A stretch of 64,000 nucleotides of DNA from Larus michahellis. Its lineage: Eukaryota; Chordata; Aves; Charadriiformes; Laridae. Under the pieces are notes generated by a model. That model was given only the letters and a program-made list of their open reading frames with translations. It had not been told where the DNA came from and did no database searches. Each line of letters opens with the position of its first letter. Within the stretch, counting starts at the first letter, position 1. Both the position numbers and the translations under genes were made by a program. The stretch lies in NCBI RefSeq assembly GCF_964199755.1, contig NC_133911.1, positions 2,755,001-2,819,000 of the forward strand, written 5' to 3'. Of the stretch, positions 1-11,683 are shown in pieces.

Positions 1-294
1 ATCTGTGTCCTAATCTCCATCAATTAACAAGAAACACTTTCACCCCCTTGCTCCCCCCCCCCCAATACAGACACCCACCCTGAAGCCTCGGATAAAGAGG
101 AAAGAGCCCCCCCAGCCTCGACCCTCTCCCCCTTTACTTTCCACTAACTCAGCGCAACCAATTAGGCATCTGACACCCGTACTGGCTGACAAATTGTTTC
201 TGTCATCTGCTTTCTGTCTTTCATTAAACGAGAGGCGGAGGGGGGAATTGAGAAGGGAGGGGGGGCTGGGAGATGTGATCTCCCATGCTTAGCG

Positions 295-405
295 AGGCCA
301 GATACATTAATTACAAAACGGCCATTTGCAGCATGAAAATGCATTAATTAAATTTATGCAATCATTATCTTTAAATAGTCATATCTTTAAAATAATCAGC
401 CCTTC
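295..405. promoter_or_regulatory. Candidate intronic enhancer with paired ATTAATTA sites
   Basis: This AT-rich complex-sequence block sits in G/C-rich surroundings. ATTAATTA occurs at 306-313 and 343-350, 37 bp apart, followed by repeated ATCTTTAAA/TCTTTAAA motifs. TAATTA is the core site of paired-class and many other homeodomains, including that of PAX7. This resembles vertebrate conserved non-coding elements, but conservation was not tested. Confidence 0.35.
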
Positions 406-3400
406 CTGAGTCTTCCCTCTCCTCCGCTAAGTATCTCTAATCCCTTTTCCACCATTTATCTCTGGATCAGCACTGGCTTGTATGCATTTAAACTTCTGCA
501 TGCAGGAGATGCCTTAAAAACTCTGCTCCAGTAATACAAGGGTGTGATACCGTCACTCTTGCAGCGAGGAGGACAGGCGAGGGGCACAATTCTATTCAGC
601 AAGTTAGAGGATTTACCATTTTTTGGAGGCTTTTGATCAAGACATTTTCATAAGAGAGAGCTTGTAGCTCAGCCAGGAGTTGTGGGGTTAATGTATAAAG
701 TTCTTTGCTTGCATTTGTACAGGATTGCGAGCTATGTGCTGGTTTACATACCCACTTAGTAAATGTATTGCTGTTTTCGTTTGGAAGAGGTTTAATTTTA
801 ATGAGGTAAGACCCTTCCCTTTGGCGCAGACATAGCTTTGCCAGCAGACAGCTACCTTTCATCAGTGTATCTTTTTCGCCTTAAAAATCACTTAGTTCAT
901 GGCAGTAAATGATGCTCATAAGAAAAGCAAGGTTTTAACAATAGGCATTTCACTACTCTGATGCTCAGAATCACTTCTTGGTGGCTTCGTATTATAATTC
1001 TGAAAAATATTTTATTTTGGAGTACCTTCAGACGTAGCCAAAATAAAATTGTGCTAGACAAATGAGAAGGGAGCGCAGCTAATGATATGTTAACCCAGGA
1101 GCTTCTACTTTTATACTTTATTGTTCAAAGACTCGACCTGTTAGTGATGGCTACTCACATAATCATTGCAAACTTAACGAGGTTTGTGCTGCTCCTCGGC
1201 AGACCCCAGGTGCAGGAGTGCCGAAATACCCAGGGAAGAATTAATCTCATCCCTTGCTTAAGTAAGCACCTATAACACCACAGGAGAACTCCAGTCCAAA
1301 TAGCTTTTAAAGAGCTGGAGGACTCTGAGAGGGATACTTATCTAAACTCAAATCCTTTAGGGCTTTCTTATCGCTTCTGGTTAAAGATTTTGTTCTGCTC
1401 TTTGTGTGTCTGCATCGTTTTTAATAAATCCTACATGGTTTTTTTTCCCTATCTGTAATGCCTAGTGGGCCAATGTCCAATTAGACGGGAGCCGGCACAG
1501 TGGTATTTGGATCCAACCCTCATGTTGTGTTGAGCTAGAGTCACGAGTTCGGGATTAAGACCAGGTAGAATTTGGGTGTGGATTTGATGGTGATTGAATC
1601 CTGACAGATTTCTCACATCTGAAGAGCAGAAATGAGCTCTGAGGTTTCAGAAATGGAAGCAGACAGTAGCTTGTCCTGCACAGGAAAGTCCCTTGGACAG
1701 TCCAAGTGTCCCCAGCCTCCTCTTCGAGAAGTGCATTATGAAAGTATAAGCTGTTTGGATCCAGCACAGCATGAACTCGGTGTAAAGATGATTACAAATA
1801 ATGAATACAAAGGGCTCAGACCATGTCTGAGAACGGACATTTCTGGAGAGAAAGGAAAAGTATTGCTATGGAGCAAAACAGGGAAAGAGGTTGTTGAGCT
1901 AGAACATCTCAGCTGTAAGTGTAATCCTTTATTGAAGCCAGTGTTTTCAGCAAGCGTCCCCACTTTCTTCTCTTTTCTCCTATTTGTTTACACTCATGCC
2001 TCCACACCAGTGGTCTCGGCACCTTGGTGGATGCAGCTCCGTTATCCCCGAGTTCAGATCCCATGAGGGTTTTGGGGTTCACATTTGGCAAAAGCAAGCA
2101 GCTCCCTGCCTTTGAAAATACCACAGTGCTCCCTAGCAGCGGAGAGAAGTCCGAAGGAACAGCACATGGCACTATGTAGGGCTGCAAAAGGCATTTCCTT
2201 GGATTCAGGAGCTGTGATTTTCCTAAGGGTGAGGGAAAAAGAGGTCCCGACTTTAAAAATTCATCCCTGTGGTAGCCTCAGGAGATCCAAACTGAGCTGA
2301 GGCGCACACAGAAAGGACTGGGGTCTGGGTTGTTCATTCATTAGGGTGAGCTGAAAGGAGAAACCAAGCCCTCCCCCCGGGGAAAGCAGGGAACGGAGAG
2401 AGCAAGCAACCAGGCAGCAGAGGAGCTGGCAATAGGAAGCGCTTCAGATTTTCCCTTTCTTCCATTCTTTTGCCAGCTCGAGTTATTAAGTGTTTGGTGC
2501 GAGCCTAGCTAGCCCTGCACTTGCCGAACTTATCAGGGTTATTTCATCTCCCCATGACCTCTCCGTATTTACGATGGGAACCCTGGAGGCATTGGCTTTG
2601 CTTAACTGGTGTATCTTACACTGCAGTTAAGCTGGACCTTAACTGATTACAGCCCTTGATTGATCAGAGAAAGAGGGAGGGGAAGAGAAAGAGGAGTCCT
2701 AGAGCAGATACGCAGGACTATCAGTGCACCAAGCAGCTTCGCCTGGGGCTGGGATATGCCACTCGGGGGATTCTTTGTAGTGTAGCTCCTTTCACATTTA
2801 TAGAGGCTCCCCTCCACTCTCCAAAAAGAGAGAGACGGAGAGAGAAAAGCAGGCGGGGGGGGGGCATGGAGCAGACTCAAAGGATCTCAGGAAATCTTGT
2901 TTCGAAGCAGTAAGTCAGCACCCGCACTCTCCATTACCAGTGTCCGCGGGGGGTTGTGATAGTGAGCGAGCACAGATCAGCTTAGCTGAGAAATGGGGAA
3001 AAAAATAATAATAAAATGAGGGAGAGAAATGGAAAGGGAGGAGGGGAAGAGGAGACCTTTCCGTGAATTTTGGTTTGTCTTTGTTAGTCTCTGCCGGCAT
3101 GGGGCTGCTGAAGAGAGGAATAACTGAAGTTTATAAAACAGTTTTAATTTGCCTGGGACTTAGCTGTGCTGTGTGATCTGCGTTCTTCACATCAGGCAGA
3201 TGCACAGTGACAGATTTAGGGCTGGTTTAGCAGGAAGCCTTGGTGTGTGTTTGTTTATTTCTTGGTATTTTGAATCTCTCACCAAGACCCAAAAGCTTTT
3301 CGTTCCCCTCCTGCCATCAGCATGTCTGAGCTTCCCTAAGAATGGACAAATAGGCGCAGAAGAAGAGACAGAAGCCCAGCCAATTTCCTAACCTGAGTCC

Positions 3401-4389
3401 TTCTGCCGGTTTCGAAATCTTTAGGAATTCCAGTTTTCCATGATTGTGCCTTTCTGCTTTCTCATCCCAGGTGACTTTGTGGGTTCCAAAATGCCACAAG
3501 CAAGATTGATGTTCCTGCAATTAATACCCTGTGTAACATTGCCCAGAGAAGCCCCGTATCTCAACAAAGGGATTTTTCCATGGAAACTTTTCTTTCCAAT
3601 GTATTTACTTGGCCTTCACAGAGAAACGTATTCACGGGGAAAACAGCATCAGGGTAGAGTTTGCTTGTGGTGACTTTTGTTAATGGGGTCTACTGCCTGG
3701 AAATAAGGAGGATGAGGTGGCTCAGGTTGCCGACCAGCACATTTGGGAAGCATTGGCCTTCTTTTGGTTATTCTATATAAAATGTCTTAGCAATTCCAAT
3801 TTAATTGGGGAAAACACCTCACGCTTAGGTAGTACAAGGTGAATAATGATGTCAACGGTTAGTCAGTAAAGCACAAAGTGCCCATTTTCAGAGGGGAGAT
3901 ACTCAGCAGTGCATGAAAATCAGACCCCTTTGACAGTTTCAAGATGGCAAGGCACTAGTTAGCCTTTTGGCTTGAGTGTCTCCTGTTTCTGGAAAGGGTG
4001 AGCCCATGTCTCTTGATTTTGCTCGTTAGTGAAACTGATGCTCGTAGAACTGGGACCCCCCTTTACCTTAAGCAGCCCGCACTAGCCTGGCATGTCTTTT
4101 TGTTTCCGCTCTGGTTATCCAGACTACTAAAAACTTTGCCATCTGCTTTTACCTAAGTGATAGTAGAGTTTGGTGCCCTAATTCCAGGGATAGTGGCTCA
4201 CGTTTCTAGATCAAGCAGTTTTTAATGTAATTCACAGTGATGCCTCTGCCCTTCCCCTCCAAATTACACTTTTACCCCAGGATTCCTCATAGCCCTTATT
4301 GGATGTATAACCCCGTGGGGCTTCTGATTTCCTTATGGTATTTCCATTGCAAGAAGAACCCACTGCTCTTTCCCACACCATCCAGACTT

Positions 4390-4640
4390 AAGCAAATTCT
4401 CTTCCCCTTATAGCTAAGACCTTCCCATTCTTTTGTATAGCTTAGAAACTTTTCTTTAGACCTTCTCCATAATTTGTACATCTCTACAGAAGCAGGGTGC
4501 CCAAAACAAGATGCAGTGCTCCAGGTGGAACCTCACCATAGCCTTGAACAATCAGGTAATAACTTCCCATCGCCTTTTTTTTCTAATCCTCCCCTTGTGC
4601 AGCCTGCATTGGTCTGCTTTGCTGCAGCTCACCATCACAT
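4390..4640 (-). repeat. Old, degraded CR1-type LINE fragment
   Basis: The segment GCAGGGTGCCCAAAACAAGA and the following CAGTGCTCCAGGTGGAACCT, then TTGTGCAGCC..., resemble the common sauropsid CR1 antisense pattern in which a pollutant-like 'GTGCCCAGAACTG...CTCCAGGTG...CTCACC' block recurs. It is strongly diverged, and its ends are approximate. Confidence 0.45.
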
Positions 4641-4964
4641 CCCCAGCTCCATCTCATCCCCAGCATCTCCCCAAGCCCTCTCCATCATGAGTGTGTGGCA
4701 GTTCTTCATCCGTCGAGTGAACAGGGTCATTTTAGGACACAAACGCTCATCTCCATTTCACCCGCTGTGTCCTAGACCACTCCCCTATGGCGCTAAAACA
4801 TCCTTCAGATGTTTTAAGTCACTGAAAGGCATTGATGATATTTCTGGGTTTATTGTTCACTGCCAAACAGTACCACTTTCCAAGCACAGTCCCACAGTAA
4901 CCATTTCTGATGACTTTGAAGGGATCTGGTATGATCTGTCCCATACACGCCAGAAAGGGTTCAG

Positions 4965-5090
4965 GCACATTGTGTTCTGTTCCTGGCTCTGCTTCAGACA
5001 CACTTTGCGTGGCCTTGGGAAAGGCATTTTGCTGGCCTCCATATATTTTCCAATGGAGTGGGGAAGGTTACGAAAATGAGACATTACTGC
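4965..5090 (+). repeat. MIR-like (CORE-SINE) relic
   Basis: The order TTCCTGGCTCTGCTTCAGAC, then GTGGCCTTGGGAAAGGCATTTTG, then CCAATGGAGTGGGGA follows the MIR consensus (CCTGGCTCTGCC...TGTGACCTTGGGCAAGTCACTT...AAAATGGGGA). It is an ancient SINE shared by amniotes. Confidence 0.55.
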
Positions 5091-5312
5091 TATACAGCAG
5101 CAGCCACCTCAGCCCCGGAGTCCTTCTGTAGAAGGAAGGACTTGTGAGGTTGTGTTAGCTCATATTCATAACACTGCTCTCTGTAGCACTAGGAACATGC
5201 TGATGGATGGATTATAAATACCTGGCTAGATGAGGTAAAGCTGGGGCAGTGGAGCATCAGGTTTCTTAAACTTTAACTCACAACAAAATAAAAGAGAGAG
5301 TTAAATCACCTG

Positions 5313-5372
5313 CTCATTTATGCCAGTGTGAATCAGGACTGTGCTTGAAGTCAGTGAAGTTACCCTTAGAGG
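5313..5372. repeat. Ancient amniote interspersed repeat fragment
   Basis: TTATGCCAGTGTGAATCAGGA followed by TGAAGTCAGTGAAGTTAC resembles a motif common in turtle, crocodile and bird genomes (TTTACACCAGTGTAAATCAGG...GAAGTCAATGGAGTTAC). The family name is uncertain. Confidence 0.4.
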
Positions 5373-7317
5373 AGGCTAATGTGAAGTTTGCTCCCTGGGC
5401 TCCAAAATTTAGTTGGAAGTAGCGTTAGATGGAAGGGACTGCAGTTACCCGGATCAGACATTTTCTAGGTTCACGAAGTGTGAAGCACTCTCTGGATCCT
5501 TGGCTTGATTGCAAAATCATATTTAATGGGTGTACGTACTGGATTGGTTTGACATATTGGGATACAACTCAGCCGGGTCTGGTGATTTAGAAAATATTCA
5601 AAATTAATTGCTTGGGTTTGTGAGTGCAGTGTTAGTGATTGCTACATAAGTCATTTTAGTCCTACCTAGGGGCATATTTGCATATATTTATCCTCCTTTC
5701 AAGTGAAGATCTTTGGGGAAACTGTATTTATCTCCTCCCAACTCTTTCTTCGGCTTTCAGTAGTCCTACAGTCACCTCTTCATTTTGTTTCCATTTAATG
5801 TATGTATAGAATAATCGACTCTTCCCACCACCTGAAAATGAATCCACAGAGATCAAAAACATTAATATGAGGAAGGGTTGCCTTCTGCAGGCGAGAAGGA
5901 AAAGATTAGCTGAACAGGCTGCAAAATAAAGATGGAAAAGATTAAGCTGGGTCCCCACCAACTAGCTCAGAACAGTCTTGGAGGACAGAGCATGACCCTA
6001 CCAGAGCAGAAGCTGAATCAACCACAAATGGCAGAGAGACCGAGCTCTCGTGGAGGAACTCGGAGCGATTCGTTAGCTTGGTCCCTGTCGTTAGTAAATC
6101 CCTAAGATCCAGCATGTTTCCCAGCACGGCCATCAGAGCCCTGGCAGACTTTCCATTCCCTCAGAAGTGGTGTAAATATTGACACAACAGAAGCTGAAAC
6201 AAAGAGAGATTTCAACCTACAAACGCTCTTCACAACAGAGAAATTTTGTGCTTTTTGCCTGATGTAACTGATCACATTTCCAGCCTTTCCCAAAGAGAGA
6301 GGATTTCTACCCATTCCTAGGAAAGCAGTACCACAACCTCAGAAGTACTACCTGCCGCCAGGAGAACCTTCCTCTGGTTTTCCCTTTTTGGTTTCTGCCC
6401 TCTATCCAGTCTGCATTCCTCTGGGACCACCTGACAGCTTCTCTGGAGTTAACACCCTTCAGCTAGTTGCAGATCATTACGTCTTCCCTGTATTCAGAAC
6501 TTAGCCAGGCTCAGCAGTTTCTAAATGCAGCGTTTTTCTAAGGCAGCCTCTGATTTTGGACGCTTTGCGCTGTGTCAAATCGAGTGTCCAGAAATGGAGA
6601 CACCACAGAATGAGGGGTCACTCTGGAAAATGCTCTCCACAGGCTCCTGCCTCCCCATCGTTTTGTTTGCCAGGGTTTGGTCTCCTTACAACACCTCTGT
6701 GTCCTCCTGGTCATGGGGCAGCGTAGCATCACTGAGCGTAGATAGAAAGCCTGCCGTGTCCGGGCCCTGATGTCTCTATCGGCTGGGTATCTTAGCAAGC
6801 CTAAAGCAAGCTGGTAATGCAGGGCAGGAGGTGTAGGGACTCGGAGGATGTATCTATAGCCTTTTCGGCATGGCTTGGGCTGCCCTGGTATTTCCTGTGG
6901 AGGTCTTGACTGCAGCAACCAAGTAGGTGCATCAGCCAGGTCTGCGGGGGCAAGGTTTCATCATGGAACTTATCTGCTGCCTTCCCTCCATCTCCCTGAT
7001 GCCTTCACACCCTTCTCTATCTAAGCGGTATCTCTCCCTATCACTTGTCTGCCCCTTGAGCCCCTCCTGCCCCCCCCAACACACCCAACCGTCCCCCCCC
7101 AACCCCCAAACCTAAAATCTGAAGGCCTGATTGCACAGATTGAAGGCCCTAATTGCACTTCCCTTTCCAAAGCCGCATTCGTTTATCATAAAGGGTGCAC
7201 ATTTCCCCTGCTACAGTTTCCACGGCCAGAGGCCCTGAGGGCCAGCTCAGAAATGGAGGGAATTAATTACATTTTTTTAACTCCCCTTCTTTTAAAGTAT
7301 GGGAGAGAGTGATGAAA

Positions 7318-7410
7318 CGTCCCGGGGGGGGGGGGGGGGAACAGGGGGGAGCTGCAGAGATGAGGGTGGGGAGGGAGGCAGCAGCAGGAGGCGAGGCGGG
7401 GGGGCTGGCT
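7318..7410. repeat. G-rich low-complexity tract with a 16-G run
   Basis: A run of 16 G at 7324-7339 is followed by more G runs and GGA/GCA repeats up to 7410. It has high G-quadruplex potential and is a common cause of assembly error. Confidence 0.85.
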
Positions 7411-8552
7411 CTTTCATCCAGGAGGGTCTTTGTGCATTAACCTTGGTCTCCCCAACACACCAAGACCCCTACCCCCTCTCCCCCATGACAAATGACCTCC
7501 GGAAAGGGGAGAAACAAGGCCGAAGGCTCCCAGCACCATGGCTGTTATTGACTTACCCTGAAGTGCAAGCCCACGCCACGCCTGTGACTGATTTGGGACA
7601 GCAAAGGGAAAGGAGACGGAGAAGGGGAGAGAGCCAAGTGATGAGAGGGAGGGGAAAGGGAAGGCTGTCAGTCACTGTGATGGACAAGTAGCAGATTTCC
7701 CTCCAGATAAAACCTTACAGATGTGAAGTGGGTATTGATTTTTAGTTAGTGATGATAATGCACCAAGAAGTAATAAATTATAGGAAAGCAAGGTCAAAAA
7801 GAAAAGGTAAAAGGACTTTGCATTCTTGAGGAGGGGATTTCTCCAGATGCCCCACACTTTCCTAAGTTCAAAAGTTGCCTGGAAAATGAGTTTATCCAGC
7901 TGAAACAAGAAGTCAGATAACACGGGCCTGCTGAGGCTGGAGGGCTCCTGCAGGGTTATCCGTGCAGGGTGGCTGTCTAGCGAAGAGGGAATAGAAGTCT
8001 CCGGTTCATTCTTTTTATTCCTAACACCTTTGTCTTCAGGGGTGGGGAAGATCGGATGCTGTCCTCTGACAAACCTGTGCAGACACAGTCTCAGGGGAGC
8101 TCAGCCCCAGATTGCTCGCAGCGTGCCTGGAAAAGGCAGATGCTTCCCACGGTCAGCGTTGCTGTAGAGGAAACGGAGATCTTTGGGGCTCCTGGCTCAG
8201 TTGAGCCCCACAGCCTCTACCAGGGTTCCTCTGCAGCACTCGGCCACCCTACCTCCATGGGAGCATCCAGCAGGGATGTCCATCTTGTAGCCACCTTCCA
8301 GCATCTCCCCTCTCCCACCTCCATACAGTTCCCTGTCCATTATCCACCCTGGCATCGTCATGATGAAATATTGGCATCCTTATCTTTCACCACGGATTTC
8401 CAAAGGGAAATTCAGCCCATTTTTTTCAGAAAGGGGTCTTAGGATGGGTTGAATTGTCCTTCAGAAGTGTCAGTCTCTCTGTAGAGGGATTCTAGAGGAT
8501 TAGCAGAGACTAGAAACTTAACTTCACGTGGCTAAGGTTAGTTGAGTTGAGT

Positions 8553-8640
8553 CCTAGCTTAAGTGACTTGCACAAGCCCTTGTGAGTCAGTAGCAGAGCT
8601 GGGATTAGGAATCAGTCCTGATTCTGACTGATTAAAGCCA
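8553..8640 (-). repeat. MIR-like (CORE-SINE) relic
   Basis: TAAGTGACTTGCACAAGCCC, then GTAGCAGAGCTGGGATTAGG, matches the reverse complement of the MIR core (TAAGTGACTTGCCCAAGGTC...GTGGCAGAGCCAGGATTCG). It is diverged and short. Confidence 0.55.
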
Positions 8641-9464
8641 ATTACTGTCTTTAGTAGGATTTGTGCAAGTGTCTTCTCCGGTCTCAGCTCCTCTGAATTT
8701 GAAGAGTGTGAATCTGGGTTTCATTTACCAACGTTTCTTTACATCCCCCTTTCTTTTTAAAAGAGCCTTAGCGGAAGTGTTAATATGACTTCTGCTTGCT
8801 TTAAGAGCCTTTTATTTTCTTTGAGTAATATAAAGCAGCTGACTCTTTTGGGGAGATGGCCAGGAGGGAGAGCACTAGAAAACCCTCTGGTCTGTGAGTG
8901 GTTCCAGTTGCCCTGCATTTTATAGCCCACGATTTCTTCCCTGCACCTGCGGGGCTTGGCGGTGCGGGCAGCACCTCCGTACTCGGACCTGGACGGCTCA
9001 GGGAGAGGCCAAACGCTCACGTTTTGTGCTTAACCCAGCTGGAGCTTTCCACAAATAACTCATAATTCATATGGCTGTGTTCTCACGCATGCAGGAAGGA
9101 TGTTTATTGTTTTAAACAACTGATTTCTGCTTGCGAATGAAAGCCAGTAATGGCTCGTGGCTGCTGTATACGCAAGCGTCCTGGATATCCGTCAGGGCAG
9201 AGAGGTGCAGGGTGTCACACCGACAGTGAAGGCGATGCTGAAGCTATGAGGTCCGCCTGCAGCCGGCGGCATCGAGGGGCAGAGGAGGAGGATTCGTAGC
9301 TGAGCCAGATCAAAGTTCGCGACCCAGCTTTAGTGGAAGGTTACAAATAACTTTGCAGCTGGAAAACCCACCTTCAGGCTGCACTCCCATGATTTCCCCG
9401 CTGCATAAGCCTTGAGGCAGAGAGGTTTACGTTACATCCACATGGAAAAGCATGACAGCCCTGT

Positions 9465-9600
9465 TCTCATATTAATCCACTCTGTTTTGCATATTTAAAT
9501 GCAATTTCCTTTCTTCTTTCTTTCTTTGGGCTGTCACGGGGCAGGGAGTTCCGTGGGCACATTTTGCACAGCGTTATGGCTAAACAACTTCATTTAGATA
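9465..9600. promoter_or_regulatory. Candidate intronic conserved block with POU-like sites
   Basis: This AT-rich stretch contains ATATTAATCC, TTTTGCATATTTAAATGCAA (two near-symmetric octamer-like half sites) and CTTCATTTAGATA. Such an arrangement fits POU/homeodomain binding. It is inferred from composition and motifs only. Confidence 0.25.
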
Positions 9601-10299
9601 CCTCGAGGCTTAATCACTGTGATTAAGAAGCAGTGCCCGGAGGGTCTGGAGAGCTGGAGGTAATTTAGGCTCTGTCTGGAGCACCGTCTGCCCCGCAGTG
9701 TAGAGACAGATAAACTAGGTTTAACTTTTGGGGACCAGTAGCAAACTCCAAGCTCAGTGCAGGCTGAAAACCCCGAAGGAGGAGAGCGTGAATGAACCCT
9801 GTCTGAGCTCTGTGCTGCTGCCACTATGCTGCTTTTCCTTAGCTTGTTCCTGTGTCGCTGTACCGCACTGCAGACAAACCCAGTGGCTGGGGTTAGATTG
9901 GTTTTCCAGGCTTTTTAACTAACCCCCTCCCCAGTACCTCCCCACCGCCTCCCCCTCTGCGAGTGTCCAGCCACCCCTGCTCCCGAATTTCTCTCCCAGA
10001 CAAATGCCCAGGAAGGATCTCAGGCTGGCTGTGTCGGGAGGTGGCATCACATCAAGAGAAAGCATCTTAGCGGGACTCCTGAGTCCTTCCGGGGGGAGGA
10101 GAAGCTTTAGAAAGCAAAGGCCAGCGCGTAGCTGGTCATTCAGCCTAAGCCCCCACTCCGGCAGGAAGGTGAGGGAGGAGGGGATGGGGAAGGTGTCGGG
10201 GTGAGCAGGAAGGGGAGACGCCGCTCTATACAACCCCTCTTGTGTCCTTCCAGAGAATGTATCCTCCACACAATAGCTCACCAGGCCGCTGGTGGGGGA

Positions 10300-10425
10300 T
10301 AAAGGGCTCATTTTACCACTTGCCAGGCTCCAAATATTTCCAATTTGCCACTTTAATTGATGTCAATAAGGTTATGCTAAATTCGGAGATTTTCAGCCGC
10401 TCGGCATCTGAGCGCTGGCCTGGCC
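10300..10425. promoter_or_regulatory. Candidate intronic conserved block upstream of exon 8
   Basis: This non-repetitive AT-rich block about 1.0 kb before exon 8 has two near copies of TTTGCCACTT/TTACCACTT and a TTAATTGATGTCAATAA segment like HOX/PBX-type sites. Its sharp composition boundary with the C-rich DNA at 10430-10550 suggests an element. Conservation was not tested. Confidence 0.25.
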
Positions 10426-11436
10426 CCCCGAGGTGACTGGCTGTCCCCTCTCCCCCCGCCTTTCCCCAGCCTGCGGCGGCTGCGGGGATCAACAGAGAGG
10501 CATCGGGAGTTCCCTTCCTTCCCTCGCCGCGGCCCCGCTTCTGCAAACTCTTTACACTCTTAACTTGGCAGCCCCCGGGGTAATTTTGCTGATTGCAGAA
10601 GGCAATTGCATTAAAGCGCTAGCAGGATCAGGGTCCTTGTGTGAAGGCCTGTAGGCAGCGGCTTACCCCAAACTCACCCACAGGAACAAATCTGGCATTT
10701 TTGCTGCAAAAGAAGAAAAAAAAAAAAAAGTTCATCTGTTTCAGGTCTCAAAGCAGGAGGATCGCTTGTGTGCAAATGTAATTACATTTTCAAACCAAGC
10801 ACTACACTGAAATGAGCTGGACCAGGACCTGTTATCCTTTAACATTTAAGGGTAAAGAAAACTTTGACATTTCAGTCCCTAAAGCTGAATCTGCATCAAA
10901 GCCAGAAAGGGTTTGCATCTGGTTTGGTTGGGAACCTTTGCAAACCAAGCCCCACTCAGACTTCCAAAGAAAGGGGCTGTCTTTAGCGTCCCTGTTTTAT
11001 GTGTCTCCTCTTCTGTGAGGGCTTTGCGTGGGAAGGGAGGGGGTGCTAGTTCATGGCAGTGCGTGTTGAGCGGGTTTGTCCCAAGTTTATTCCTTTCTCC
11101 AGTGTTCGTTCTGAACAGCACAGCTAACGCTGTTGGCAGGTCAGCAAAGAAAGACCAAAGATTGAGTGTGCTGTGAAGGAACTTTTCAGTTATCCCTAAC
11201 AAGGTCTTTCAAATAAAGCGTTAGAGACAGAGGAGCCAACTATGGGTTCTGTCTGTTGTTATTTGGTGGAAGCAGGCCTTCATTCTCCAACCTGGCCAAA
11301 CCTGTATTGATATTGTATATTATACAGATAGAGCACCATTATATGTCGACTGTTTCTCCCTGGTATGCATGAAGGCAGCTGCATACGTTCCCTTTTTCCT
11401 CCAGACATTGACGTGTTGTCTCCTGTGTTTCTCCAG

Positions 11437-11683
11437 GTGATGAGCATCCTGAGCAACCCCAGCGGGGTTCCTCCGCAACCCCAGGCTGACTTCTCCATCT
11501 CTCCCCTTCACGGTGGCTTGGACACCACCAACTCCATCTCTGCCAGCTGCAGCCAGCGGAGTGACTCCATCAAGTCCGTGGACAGCCTTCCGACTTCCCA
11601 GTCCTACTGTCCACCCACCTACAGCACCACCAGTTACAGTGTGGACCCAGTGGCTGGCTACCAATATGGACAGTATGGACAAA
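11437..11683 (+). CDS. PAX7: PAX7 coding exon 8 (transactivation region)
   Basis: This is the penultimate coding exon of the transcription factor PAX7. It is 247 bp long, opens in phase 0 and leaves one base of a split Thr codon. The acceptor is ...tttctccag|GTG ATG AGC and the donor is CAA A|gtaagtg. The 82 codons begin [16 protein letters not shown], pass through [12 protein letters not shown] and [10 protein letters not shown], and end [15 protein letters not shown]. They match vertebrate PAX7 directly after the ...NGLSPQ end of exon 7. This Ser/Pro/Tyr/Gln-rich part belongs to the C-terminal transactivation region and binds no DNA. Differences from the human protein as I recall it are SGVPP for SAVPP, DTTNSI for DSATSI and KSVDS for KPGDS. 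PAX7 acts in the nucleus of satellite cells, dermomyotome, dorsal neural tube and neural crest. The N-terminal exons lie upstream of the window. Confidence 0.97.

Larger units (their letters stand above)
1..11436 (+). other. PAX7: PAX7 intron 7 (3' part)
   Basis: The DNA before exon 8 holds no match to PAX7 exon 7, whose end should encode ...MNPVSNGLSPQ, so it is taken as the 3' part of intron 7. All ORFs here are short and do not resemble proteins. It contains a degraded CR1 fragment (about 4390-4640), MIR-like relics (4965-5090 and 8553-8640), another ancient amniote repeat (5313-5372), G/A-rich low-complexity DNA (7318-7410) and candidate regulatory blocks at 295-405, 9465-9600 and 10300-10425. 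Outside these I see ordinary unique intronic sequence. Confidence 0.85.

Noticed and set aside
4474..5079. 201-codon plus-strand frame in PAX7 intron 7
   Set aside because: It crosses an old CR1 fragment and a MIR-like relic, and no protein family is recognisable.
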